From CBDUBS01 sp965365445 (lineage in GTDB: Bacteria > Bacteroidota > Rhodothermia > Rhodothermales > DASSAV01): a stretch of DNA of 10,277 nucleotides. Location: positions 1 to 10,277 of the forward strand of contig CBDUBS010000128.1 of NCBI GenBank assembly GCA_965365445.1. The letters are read 5' to 3'. Of this stretch, positions 1 to 6,883 are shown piece by piece (position 1 is the stretch's first letter; each line of letters opens with the position of its first letter). The notes under the pieces were generated by a model. That model did not search any database. It saw only the letters and a program-made list of their open reading frames with translations, and was not told the origin of the DNA. The position numbers were made by a program, and so were the translations under genes.

Positions 1-1530
1 TCCTGGCCGGCTTCGACGAGGCGTTTGGCCTTTTCGAGCACGATGTCGGCCACCTCGACGTGCTTCTCCGGCTCCTGGTCGAACGTGGAGGCGATGACTT
101 CGGCCTGCACGTGCCGTTCCATGTCGGTCACTTCCTCGGGCCGCTCGTCCACCAGCAGAATGATCAGGTACACCTCCGGGTGGTTCGTCGTGATCGCGTT
201 GGCGATTTTTTGCAGCAGGATGGTTTTACCCGTTTTCGGCTGGGCCACGATCAGGCCGCGCTGGCCTTTGCCGATCGGCGAGAACAGGTCGAGCACCCGC
301 ATACTGTTCTCCGAGGGCGACGTCTCGAGTTTCAGTTGCTTCGTAGGGTAAAGCGGCGTCAGGAAGTCGAAGCTGGGCCGCTCTTCCAGTTCGGTGGGCG
401 TGCGCCCGTTGATGGTTTTGACCTGGATGAGCGCGAAAAACCGCTCCCCTTCCTTGGGCGGGCGTACTTCCCCGAGCACCGTGTCGCCGAGCTTGAGGCT
501 GAACCGCTTGATCTGCGAAGGGGATACGTAAATGTCGTCCGGACTGGGGAGATAGTCGAATTCCGGCGATCGCAGGAAGCCGTACCCGTCGGGCAGGATT
601 TCCAGCACGCCGAGTTTCTCGATCATGCCTTCCAGTTCGGTGCGGTTGGGGTCGTAGGTGGCTACGTATTCGGGGCGGCCTTCGTAGATGCGGGCACGCC
701 GCTCGTCCTGGCTCTGGCGCCGGTTGTCCCGCCCGCGGCGGTTGCGGTTGCGACGGTCGTTGCGGTCGTTGCGGTTGCGACGGTCGTTCCGATCATTCCG
801 GTTTCGGTCGTCCCGGTCGCGCGATTCCTGCCGGGGTTCGTCCCGTTTGTCCGGGCGGGCGCCCCGGGGATCGTCCCGGCGCTGTTCGCGGCGCTGATCG
901 GGTCGGTTCTCCCGCCCCTGTTCCGGACGCTGTTCCCGGGTTTGCTCGGTGCGCTGGTCGGGGCGCTCTCCTCTTGGCTGGTCGGTGCGCTGGTCGGGGC
1001 GCTCTCCTCTTGGCTGGTCGGGTTTCTGCTCGCCCGTTCGGTCGGGGCGTTCCTCTCGGCGCTGGTCCGGTCGGTTCTCCCGTGCGGGTTCGGTAGGTTC
1101 CGCCTTCGGCCGGCCCTCGGCAGGGGGTTCGGGGCGCTTCTCCCGCTCGTCTCTCGTGCGATCGGGGCGTGGATTTCGGCGCTCCGGGCGCTGCGGCCGT
1201 TGTTTCTCCGAAGGCTCGGCTTCGGGCGCTGCCGCGGATTCCGGAGCGGAAGCCCCATCCGGGCGACGGGGAGGCGGCCGACGTTCGGGTCGTTGCCGGT
1301 CCGGGCGCTGCCGGGCGCTGCCGTTCTGCGGGCGGTCCGCCGAAGGTTTACCGCCTGCAGCGGTTTTTGCGGGCGCCTTCGCCGCCGCTGGCCGCTGCTT
1401 CGGCCTGCGCCTCCAGGATCAGGTACACCAGGTCCTGCTTGCGCATACCGGAATATCCGGCGAGGCCCATGTCGCGGGCAATGTCTCTGAGATCGGAAAG
1501 TTTCTTTTCCTGTAGAATGGAAATTTTCAT
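1..1530 (-). CDS. rho: Transcription termination factor Rho, 3'-truncated by the window and frame-broken
   Basis: Rho is a hexameric RNA-dependent ATPase and helicase that ends transcription of untranslated RNA. The start is the ATG at 1528-1530, opening with MKISILQEKKLSDLRDIARD, a typical Rho N-terminal helical domain (residues 1 to about 42). After about 55 residues this frame hits TAA at 1348-1350. The rest is intact in another frame: a disordered segment rich in R, N, D, Q, P and E (about 1366 to 700), then the cold-shock-like RNA-binding domain (GYGFLRSPEFDYLPSPDDIYV, about 560-490) and the ATPase domain with Walker A AQPKTGKT (about 224-247) and VDERPEEVTDMERH. The window ends after EKAKRLVEAGQ, before the Walker B and R-loop region. 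The core frame has no ATG or GTG between its upstream stop (1419-1421) and about 627, so the two parts belong together. About 509 codons are visible, against about 419 residues for all of E. coli Rho; the excess is the insert. No Shine-Dalgarno site is seen. Confidence 0.93.
700..1366 (-). repeat. Low-complexity disordered segment of rho with tandem repeats
   Basis: Some 220 codons of rho between the N-terminal and RNA-binding domains encode almost no large hydrophobic residues. There are two visible repeat blocks. A 36-bp unit (12 codons) is duplicated at 951-986 and 987-1022 with one mismatch, giving repeated RGERPDQRTDQP-type sequence. A 27-bp unit at 741-767 and 768-794 gives repeated RNDRN-type sequence with a few mismatches. 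Between these and towards the N-terminus are looser RPDQ, RPEQ and ERPDRT variants. Rho proteins of Bacteroidota often carry such a disordered insert, and in Bacteroides thetaiotaomicron it has been linked to condensate formation. This copy probably changes length easily by repeat slippage (inference). Confidence 0.8.
1351..1418 (-). other. Frameshift interval inside rho
   Basis: The N-terminal frame stays open down to its TAA at 1348-1350, and the core frame is open from 1418 after its own upstream TGA at 1419-1421, so the shift must lie in this 68-nt overlap. Rejoining needs one base skipped or removed (+1). Removing one base from the A5 run of the coding strand (T5 on the plus strand, 1364-1368) gives a smooth join, ...GEGARK then TAAGGKPSADRPQ. 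A base lost from the GGCGGCGAAGG stretch just before it would work equally well. The cause may be a sequencing or assembly indel, a true mutation, or recoding; the sequence alone cannot decide. Confidence 0.85.
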
Positions 1531-1833
1531 ACCATGAATGGATGGATGGATACGCGGGGGCCAGGCTGTGCGATTGGTGGCGCACGTCACGCCGTCAGAA
1601 GATCGCTGCGGATTCGAGCGGCATCACGAGGCGGCGCGCCGACCGGGCGCCCTTCACAAAATGGATTAAGCTGGAAAATGGAGGAGGTAGGCGGGTGTTT
1701 CGATCAACCGGCAGCCCGGAAGGGTATTGTTGGGCTATGCCTGGATCTCTTACGCTCAAGCAACACATGCGTGTTCCATTAAAATAGGGCTCTCTGCAAT
1801 GGAATCCACAGGAAAAATGTGCTTCTAACGTAA
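1531..1833. other. Intergenic region between folC and rho
   Basis: These 303 nt separate the folC stop from the rho start and should hold the rho promoter and leader, and possibly the end of the upstream transcript. I find no convincing gene on either strand; two short plus-strand reading frames from 1534 and 1542 look like noise. The part next to folC (about 1760-1833) is clearly more AT-rich than its surroundings, as expected for a promoter. It contains a small inverted repeat, AACAC-ATGC-GTGTT (1762-1775). A GGAT triplication lies just upstream of the rho ATG (about 1537-1549). I see no stem-loop with a T tract and no promoter pair I would defend. Confidence 0.5.
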
Positions 1834-3159
1834 TTAATCCTTGACGACCCCCTCGCTCCGGCAGGGATGAAGGCCCGGCGCGTCGGCGGCGAGCTGGTGC
1901 GAGCCGACCACCAGCAGCACGTCCCGGCGGCGCGCCGCCCGCCGGAACCAGGCCAGCCCGTCGCTTAGGGCGCCCCTGCCCCCGCAGGAGACTCCTTTCT
2001 CCTTCAGAACCCGCTCCATTTCGGCTGCCGGTATGGCTCGCTCGGCATCCAGGCGCACCGCGAACACGGTTGCCTCGGCCCGGTGCAGCATTCCGGCCAT
2101 CTCGCCGACGTCTTTATCGCGCATCAGGCCGAACAGCACGTACAGGCGGCTTCCGCTTTCGGCCGGCAGGCTCCGGGTGAAACGCAGGGCCGCTTCGAGG
2201 CCCTCCGGGTTGTGCGCCACATCCACGACGACGTACGGCTCCCGGCCCACCACTTCCAGGCGACCCCGCAAGCCACTCCGCTCTTTCACTTCCCGCAGGC
2301 CCGTCCGTACGGCCTCCTCCGTGAGGTCCGGGAAAAGCATTTCCGCGGCCCGGACGGCCGTGCCGGCGTTGCCCGCCTGATGCACCCCTCCGAGGCCGCA
2401 AAAAAGCTCCTCGTACCGCCGCACCGGGGTTTGCAGCACAAACGAACACCCGTCATCCAGCAAGCGCACATCGCGGACGGTCTGCCCGCCAAAGAGGTCG
2501 TGATACGAGGCTCCGCGCTCCCGTGCGACGCGCTCGATGACCCGGCGCGCTTCCTCCTGCCGCACGCCGGAAAGCACGGGCGCCCCCCGTTTGATGATGC
2601 CCGCCTTCTCCTCGGCAATGGCTTCTACCGTATCGCCCAGCAGGTCCGTATGGTCCAGCCCGATCCCGGTGATGACGGCCAGGAGCGGATGGAGGACGTT
2701 CGTGGCGTCGAGCCGGCCCCCCAGCCCCACTTCCACCACGGCCATATCCACCCGGCTTTCGGCAAAATACAGGAAGCTGAGGGCTACGGTGGCTTCGAAG
2801 AAGCTCGGGCGGACCCGTTCGAAAAGGGGCTGAAACCGCCCGGCCGATGCCGCCAGCCACTCGTCCGGCGCGCAGCGTCCGTCGATCCGCATACGCTCGT
2901 TCACGGTACGCAAATGGGGCGAGGTGTGAAGCCCCATGCGGCGGCCTGCAGCGCCGCCTATCGCCGCGATCAGGGAGGCCGTGGACCCTTTGCCGTTGGT
3001 GCCGGCTACGTGTACGCTCGGGAAACGCTCGTGGGGCCGCCCCATGCCTTCCAGAAGCCGGTGCATACGCTCCAGGCCCGGTTTATACGCCGAGGCCCCC
3101 TGCTCCGTAAAGCGCGGCAGCGAAAGCAGATACGCGTGGGCTTGTTCCGGCGTCAGCAT
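1834..3159 (-). CDS. folC: Folylpolyglutamate synthase / dihydrofolate synthase
   Basis: This cytoplasmic Mur-ligase-family enzyme adds glutamate to dihydropteroate and/or to reduced folates using ATP, keeping folates in the cell. The 441-residue product has the usual length. Visible motifs in order: P-loop HVAGTNGKGST (residues 50-60), LHTSPHL (78-83), VVEVGLGGRLDATNVL (141-156), TGIGLDHTDLLGDT (164-177), EKAGIIK (184-190, with the lysine that is carbamylated in the family), and VDVAHNPEGL (312-321) at the start of the C-terminal domain. The C-terminal motif reads LVVGSHQLAAD (416-425). Whether it has both synthase activities cannot be told from these motifs. The ATG at 3159 overlaps the end of tsaE by 7 nt, so it is the last gene of the porX-tsaE-folC run and is probably translated by coupling. 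Confidence 0.96.
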   Translation of the reverse strand: MLTPEQAHAYLLSLPRFTEQGASAYKPGLERMHRLLEGMGRPHERFPSVHVAGTNGKGSTASLIAAIGGAAGRRMGLHTSPHLRTVNERMRIDGRCAPDEWLAASAGRFQPLFERVRPSFFEATVALSFLYFAESRVDMAVVEVGLGGRLDATNVLHPLLAVITGIGLDHTDLLGDTVEAIAEEKAGIIKRGAPVLSGVRQEEARRVIERVARERGASYHDLFGGQTVRDVRLLDDGCSFVLQTPVRRYEELFCGLGGVHQAGNAGTAVRAAEMLFPDLTEEAVRTGLREVKERSGLRGRLEVVGREPYVVVDVAHNPEGLEAALRFTRSLPAESGSRLYVLFGLMRDKDVGEMAGMLHRAEATVFAVRLDAERAIPAAEMERVLKEKGVSCGGRGALSDGLAWFRRAARRRDVLLVVGSHQLAADAPGLHPCRSEGVVKD

Positions 3160-3611
3160 GGAGCGCTGCCCACGATGAGGCGGCGGTCTCCGCCCTGGTG
3201 CTCAAGCCGCAGCCGAAGGGTATATTGGGGCAGCAGCGTTTCTACCCGTTCCGGCCACTCGATGAGGCAGATCCCTTCGCCGTAGAAGTATTCCTGAAAC
3301 CCCAACTCGAAAAATTCGGCCGGGTCCTCGATGCGGTAAGCGTCGAAGTGATACACGGGAAAGTCCCGGCCCGAGTACTCGTTGAGGATTGTGAACGTCG
3401 GGCTCGTCACGTCGTTTTCTTCGATACCGAACCGGGAGCAGATGCCCTTGATGAGGTGGGTTTTGCCCGCGCCGAGGTTGCCGTACAGGGCTACCACGTC
3501 GCCCGGTTTCAGGCGGCGGGCCAGGCGGCGGCCGTACTCCAGGGTTTCCCGGGGGCCGCTCGTCAGGATGGGTTCCTCCTGCCGGTCTGTTTCCATGCCG
3601 TCCGCGCGCAT
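3153..3611 (-). CDS. tsaE: tRNA threonylcarbamoyladenosine biosynthesis ATPase TsaE
   Basis: TsaE is the small cytoplasmic ATPase that works with TsaD and TsaB to make t6A37 in ANN-decoding tRNAs. The 152-residue product is of family length. It shows Walker A GNLGAGKT (residues 44-51), the VTSPTF motif (69-74), the FPVYHFDAYRI segment that ends in the Walker-B-like acidic residue (84-94), and LIEWPERV (116-123), all typical of TsaE. Two ATG codons are possible: 3611, four nt after the porX stop, and 3596 five codons later. The conserved part begins only around residue 15, so both fit; the first gives the tighter operon spacing. Its 3' end overlaps folC. TsaB and TsaD are not in the window. 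Confidence 0.95.
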   Translation of the reverse strand: MRADGMETDRQEEPILTSGPRETLEYGRRLARRLKPGDVVALYGNLGAGKTHLIKGICSRFGIEENDVTSPTFTILNEYSGRDFPVYHFDAYRIEDPAEFFELGFQEYFYGEGICLIEWPERVETLLPQYTLRLRLEHQGGDRRLIVGSAPC

Positions 3612-3615
3612 CGGT

Positions 3616-5184
3616 TCAGGCCGGTTTCGGAAGCAGCTTGATGACCGGCAGGATCATCTCCTGCATGGTGGCGCCCCCGTGTTGCATCGTGTCCCGGTAG
3701 AGGTTCACGTAATGATGGTAATTGGTCGGATATACGAAGTAATAATCTTCCTTGGCGATGATGTAGTTGGTATTGATGCTGTCCGAAGGCAATCCGTAGT
3801 CGGCCGGGTTTTTCACGATGATCGCGTGGCGCTCGTCGGCTTTCAGGTTGCGCCCGTACTTGTAGCGCAGGGCGGTGGACGTCTCCCGGTCCCCGATGAC
3901 TTTCGTCGGATGCAGGCTGCGGATCACCCCGTGATCGGTGGTCAGTACGATGGTGCACGGCATACGCGCGAGTTCCTGAAACGCCTGGTACAGCCACGAG
4001 TGCTCGAACCAGGTGCGCGTGAGGGCGCGGTACGCCCGTTCGTCCGGCGCGATTTCCTTCAGCACGTCCGAGTCGGACCGGCTGTGGGCCAGGATGTCTA
4101 CGAAATTGACCACAATGGCGCTCAGGTCGCTCTGGGCGAAGTCGCGGATGTTTTGCGCGAAGGTCCGCCCGTCCTGCGTGCCGATCAGTTTCTCGTAGCG
4201 CAACCGCGACGAAACCCCGTTTCGGTCGAGCAGGTCCTGGAGGAATTGCTCTTCGTTGCGGTTGCGGCTCGATTCGTCCTCCTCGGCGTCGGACCAGATC
4301 TGCGCGAATCGCTTCTTGATTTCCGCCGGCAGCAATCCGGAAAAAATGGCGTTGCGGGAGTAGGGGGTGGCGGTGGGCAAGATTGAGTAATAAAAATGCT
4401 TCTCGATGTTGAACAGGCTGTACAGCAGTCCCTCGAACTCGATCCACTGATCGTACCTCATGCAATCGATGAGGAAGAAAATCACCGGACGGCCCCGCTC
4501 CAGCTCGGGCAGCACGAAGGTGGGCATTACTTCGTGCGATAGCACAGGCCGCTGGTCGGGCGGCCCTCCAAGGGCGTTGCGGATCCAGTCCGGATACACG
4601 GTTTCGATGTATTTGCCGAACTCGCGGTTGGCTTCCTGGAACTGATCGTCCAGGATCTGCCGGGCGGCTTCGTCGCCCTCCAGCGCCAGGTCGTACCGGA
4701 CGAGCTTCAGGTACAGCTCGATCCACTCATCATGCGAGAGCGGGTTCATCAGGGCCATCGTGATCTGGCTGAACGTTTGCAGGTAATCCTGCGATACCTT
4801 TTCCGTTCGCAACCGGGAGCGGTCCAGCAGCCGCTTGCAGGTCAGCAGAATCTGGCTCGGGTTGACCGGCTTGGTCAGGTAGTCGCTGATCTGCCCCCCC
4901 AGCGCTTCTTCCATGAGGTGTTCTTCCTCGCTTTTGGTCACCATCACGACGGGGATATCCGCCCGAAGCTCCTTGATGCCGGCCAGTGTATCGAGCCCGC
5001 CCATGCCCGGCATCTGCTCGTCCAGCAGCACCAGATCGAAATACTCCTCGCGCACCCGGGCCACCGCGTCGGCGCCGTTGGAAACGCTGGTGACGTCGTA
5101 TCCTTTGTTTTCGAGAAAGATGACGTGGGGCCGGAGCAGGTCGATTTCGTCATCGACCCAGAGGATGCGCGGGGTTGCCGCCAT
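3616..5184 (-). CDS. porX: PorX-type response regulator with PglZ phosphatase/phosphodiesterase domain
   Basis: The 522-residue product matches the PorX layout. An N-terminal receiver (residues about 5-122) has the acidic pair D11/D12, phospho-acceptor D55 in LVLLDEQMPG, T83 and K105. A helical linker (about 123-225) follows, and then a PglZ alkaline-phosphatase-fold domain (about 230-515). Likely metal and active-site residues are present: D240 in FFLIDCMRYD, T271/T273 in LPTATPYSRN, D363 and H367 in NFVDILAHS, D417/H418 in TTDHG, and H502 in QHGGATMQEM. In Porphyromonas and Flavobacterium, PorX works with the kinase PorY and SigP in controlling the type IX secretion system, and its PglZ domain cleaves oligonucleotides. 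No kinase or secretion gene lies nearby, so a link to secretion here is inferred from the family. It leads the tsaE-folC run. No Shine-Dalgarno site precedes the ATG. Confidence 0.93.
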   Translation of the reverse strand: MAATPRILWVDDEIDLLRPHVIFLENKGYDVTSVSNGADAVARVREEYFDLVLLDEQMPGMGGLDTLAGIKELRADIPVVMVTKSEEEHLMEEALGGQISDYLTKPVNPSQILLTCKRLLDRSRLRTEKVSQDYLQTFSQITMALMNPLSHDEWIELYLKLVRYDLALEGDEAARQILDDQFQEANREFGKYIETVYPDWIRNALGGPPDQRPVLSHEVMPTFVLPELERGRPVIFFLIDCMRYDQWIEFEGLLYSLFNIEKHFYYSILPTATPYSRNAIFSGLLPAEIKKRFAQIWSDAEEDESSRNRNEEQFLQDLLDRNGVSSRLRYEKLIGTQDGRTFAQNIRDFAQSDLSAIVVNFVDILAHSRSDSDVLKEIAPDERAYRALTRTWFEHSWLYQAFQELARMPCTIVLTTDHGVIRSLHPTKVIGDRETSTALRYKYGRNLKADERHAIIVKNPADYGLPSDSINTNYIIAKEDYYFVYPTNYHHYVNLYRDTMQHGGATMQEMILPVIKLLPKPA

Positions 5185-5228
5185 GAGTGTACCGGATTGG
5201 TGAAGGAAGCATCCTCTTCAACGCGCCA

Positions 5229-5268
5229 GAACCGATCCGGCTTCCGGGTTGCCGAGAAACTTCGGTTC
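5229..5268 (-). terminator. Inverted repeat between ktrB and porX, possible weak terminator or processing hairpin
   Basis: GAACCGA (5229-5235) and TCGGTTC (5262-5268) are perfect 7-bp arms separated by 26 nt. The spacer holds a second small stem, CCGG-CTT-CCGG (5237-5247). The outer arm overlaps the ktrB stop codon (5267-5269), which is where a terminator or attenuator would be placed. No T tract follows on the minus strand, so intrinsic termination is doubtful. It may instead mark an mRNA processing or stabilising hairpin. The remaining 44 nt up to porX show no clear promoter. Confidence 0.3.
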
Positions 5269-6694
5269 AGCCGACGACCGTATCCTCGTACGCATACCGG
5301 AACCGCCGGGAGGGCACCCGCTGCTTCAGGGCCAGCGCCGCCGCGAACGTGAGCGGACCCACACGCCCCAGGTACATCAGCAGAATCAGGGTCCATTTGC
5401 CGGTAATGGTCAGGTTGCCGGTAGCGCCCATCGAGAGGCCCACCGTGTTGAACGCGCTGGCCGCCTCGAACATGTATGCCAGAAACAGATGTCCTACCTC
5501 TGTGTGGGGTGCGTTCTCGATCTCGGTGCTGGTGAGCAGGAAGATGGCCGCCGTCACGATTCCGAAGGCCAGCACAAACAGCCCGATGCTCCGCTGCACC
5601 GTTTCCTCCGGCACGGAGCGATCCCACAGCGTGACCAGCTCCCGCCCCTGCATCCGCGACCACGCCATGAGCCCGATCAGGGCAACGGTCGTCGTTTTGA
5701 GTCCCCCGGCCGTCGAACCCGGCGAGCCCCCTATGGACATGAGCAGGATCGTAAGGAAGTTCGTCCGCTCGGTAGCCTGCGCGTAGTCGATGGAATTGAA
5801 GCCGGCCGTACGGGGGGTGACGCTCAGGAAAAGGGCATTGGTCAGCTTATCCACCAGAGGCAGCCCTTCGAGCGTGATGGACCACTCGAAGTAGGCGAAT
5901 AGCACCCACCCTCCGACGATGAGGATTCCCGTGGTGGTCAGAGCGAGCCGGGAATGCAGGGAAAACCGGCGGCGGCGCACGGCGGACCGGCGCCGGCGGA
6001 ACAGTTCTTCCATGGTCAGGAATCCGATGCCTCCGGCTACGATCAGCGCCATGATGACGAACAGCACCCCGGGGGATTGTTGAAACCCCATCAGCGAGGT
6101 GCTGAACGTGGAAAAGCCCGCATTGCAGAACGCGCTCACGGCATGAAACACGGCCGGCCATACGGCCCCTGCCGCCCCTAACTGGGGTATCCAGAACAGA
6201 TACAGCAACACGGCTCCGATTCCTTCCAGTAGGAACGTAAACCGCACGATATCGAGCGCCAGCCGTTTTACGTCGATGTTGGGCGCCACTTCGGCCCCGC
6301 TTGCCGCCAGCCCTTCGGTCCGCAGCGATAACCGCCGCCCGAGCGCGATGATGATCCAGGTGGCAATGGTCACCATGCCCAGCCCGCCTAACTGGATCAG
6401 GAGCAGGAGGTAGACCTGCCCGGCTGCCGTGAAGTACGTGGCCGTATCCACCACGATCAGGCCGGTTACGCACACGGCGCTCGTCGCCGTAAACAGGGCG
6501 TCCAGCCAGCCCAGGGAGGCCCCTGTATACAGGCCCGGAAGCACTTCGAACCCGAGCGTGCCCCCCCCGATCAGGATGAGGAAAGAACCGAGAAGGATTT
6601 GCGGTCCCGTGAGCTGCCGATAGACCGAACGGCGGCGCTCGCCGCCCCGGAGCCTCAGTGCAAGCATCTCCCGGATTTGCGTTGTGAAGGGCAT
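5267..6694 (-). CDS. ktrB: KtrB/TrkH-family potassium uptake channel subunit
   Basis: This polytopic inner-membrane protein forms the K+ (sometimes Na+-coupled) translocation path of a Ktr/Trk system. From the ATG at 6694 it has 475 residues. It shows the four membrane-pore-membrane repeats with selectivity-filter glycines in SAVCVTGLIVVDT (G78), AFCNAGFSTF (G193), VTPRTAGFNSID (G298) and SAFNTVGLSMG (G419), and the gate loop GGSPGSTAGGLKTTT (about 322-336). GRVGPLTFA lies in the last helix. Only one helix precedes the first pore loop, as in KtrB; E. coli TrkH has two more. The cytosolic RRRRSAVRRRR stretch is strongly basic. A TTG at 6778 or the ATG at 6667 are other possible starts. The TTG would place the hairpin at 6764-6789 inside the gene and add a hydrophilic tail unlike the family, so I prefer 6694. 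The RCK partner KtrA is not in the window. Confidence 0.92.
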   Translation of the reverse strand: MPFTTQIREMLALRLRGGERRRSVYRQLTGPQILLGSFLILIGGGTLGFEVLPGLYTGASLGWLDALFTATSAVCVTGLIVVDTATYFTAAGQVYLLLLIQLGGLGMVTIATWIIIALGRRLSLRTEGLAASGAEVAPNIDVKRLALDIVRFTFLLEGIGAVLLYLFWIPQLGAAGAVWPAVFHAVSAFCNAGFSTFSTSLMGFQQSPGVLFVIMALIVAGGIGFLTMEELFRRRRSAVRRRRFSLHSRLALTTTGILIVGGWVLFAYFEWSITLEGLPLVDKLTNALFLSVTPRTAGFNSIDYAQATERTNFLTILLMSIGGSPGSTAGGLKTTTVALIGLMAWSRMQGRELVTLWDRSVPEETVQRSIGLFVLAFGIVTAAIFLLTSTEIENAPHTEVGHLFLAYMFEAASAFNTVGLSMGATGNLTITGKWTLILLMYLGRVGPLTFAAALALKQRVPSRRFRYAYEDTVVG

Positions 6695-6710
6695 GTAGTA
6701 CACGGCTGGA

Positions 6711-6790
6711 GGCGGCTTACCGCCGGCCCGAAAGATAACGTTGCCACGCCGGTTTAGCGAGCCGCGCCCGCGACGCAATGCGCGGGCGCA
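6711..6790 (-). promoter_or_regulatory. Structured 5' leader of ktrB with two GC-rich hairpins
   Basis: Between the operator region and the preferred ktrB ATG there are two stems. The first has perfect 9-bp arms, GCGCCCGCG (6764-6772) and CGCGGGCGC (6781-6789), with an 8-nt loop. The second is GGCGG-CTTA-CCGCC (6711-6724), ending 16 nt before the start codon. Both would form in a transcript running leftward into ktrB. I do not recognise a known riboswitch; the c-di-AMP aptamer, a plausible candidate for a potassium gene, does not match the bases I can compare. A role in expression is inference. Confidence 0.35.
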
Positions 6791-6806
6791 GACCGCAGAA
6801 ATATTT

Positions 6807-6833
6807 TAACCATACGGTTAAACCTTATGGTTA
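6807..6833. promoter_or_regulatory. 27-bp palindromic operator, probably bound by the adjacent TetR protein
   Basis: The left arm TAACCATACGGTT (6807-6819) and right arm AACCTTATGGTTA (6821-6833) flank a central A at 6820 and match in 12 of 13 base pairs. Each arm is also a small palindrome: TAACC-ATAC-GGTTA (6807-6820) and AACC-TTAT-GGTT (6821-6832), so four AACC/GGTT half-sites are present, with palindrome centres 13 bp apart. The size and position, 51 nt upstream of the tetR ATG and between divergent genes, are typical of TetR-family operators that bind two dimers. The flanks are AT-rich, as for promoters. The ATG at 6827 lies inside the palindrome, which argues against it as the tetR start. 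Binding is inferred. Confidence 0.8.
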
Positions 6834-6841
6834 TTCTTTCG

Positions 6842-6849
6842 TACATTTA
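6842..6849 (+). promoter_or_regulatory. Candidate -7 element for the tetR efflux operon
   Basis: TACATTTA resembles the Bacteroidota -7 consensus TAnnTTTG, differing at the last base. It lies 9 nt downstream of the operator palindrome and 35 nt upstream of the tetR ATG, so a repressor on the operator would cover the upstream promoter part. I find no good -33 TTTG or -35 TTGACA partner at the right spacing, so this is only a candidate. Confidence 0.25.
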
Positions 6850-6883
6850 TCCGGGAAGGGGGATTAACTCGGGAAAAGCAGCT

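Noticed and set aside
741..1022. CRISPR-like direct repeats
   Set aside because: The units are adjacent without unique spacers, are multiples of three, and lie within the rho coding frame.
1348..1350. Programmed +1 frameshift exactly at the rho UAA, as in the RF2 gene
   Set aside because: The context CGG-UAA-A gives poor re-pairing of the P-site tRNA after a +1 slip and lacks the CUU-UGA and internal Shine-Dalgarno features. An indel in the A5 run is simpler.
60..1490. 476-codon open frame on the plus strand opposite rho
   Set aside because: It is the codon-for-codon complement of the Rho core frame; its V/A/L/G-rich product simply mirrors the R/N/D/Q-rich insert. The Rho motifs are on the minus strand.
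662..1585. 307-codon minus-strand open frame across the rho insert in the third frame
   Set aside because: It encodes neither the Rho N-terminal domain nor the core. It stays open because the repetitive GC-rich insert lacks stops in all frames.
2083..3285. 400-codon plus-strand open frame opposite folC and tsaE
   Set aside because: Product shows no recognisable motifs, and the minus strand carries complete, motif-bearing folC and tsaE.
6695..6800. c-di-AMP, c-di-GMP or cobalamin riboswitch upstream of ktrB
   Set aside because: Apart from hairpins, I could not match the conserved core bases of these classes by eye, so no class is claimed.
6827..6883. Extended tetR start at the ATG at 6827
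   Set aside because: It lies inside the operator palindrome, overlaps the likely promoter, and adds a tail not seen in TetR proteins; the 6884 ATG gives the standard N-terminus.
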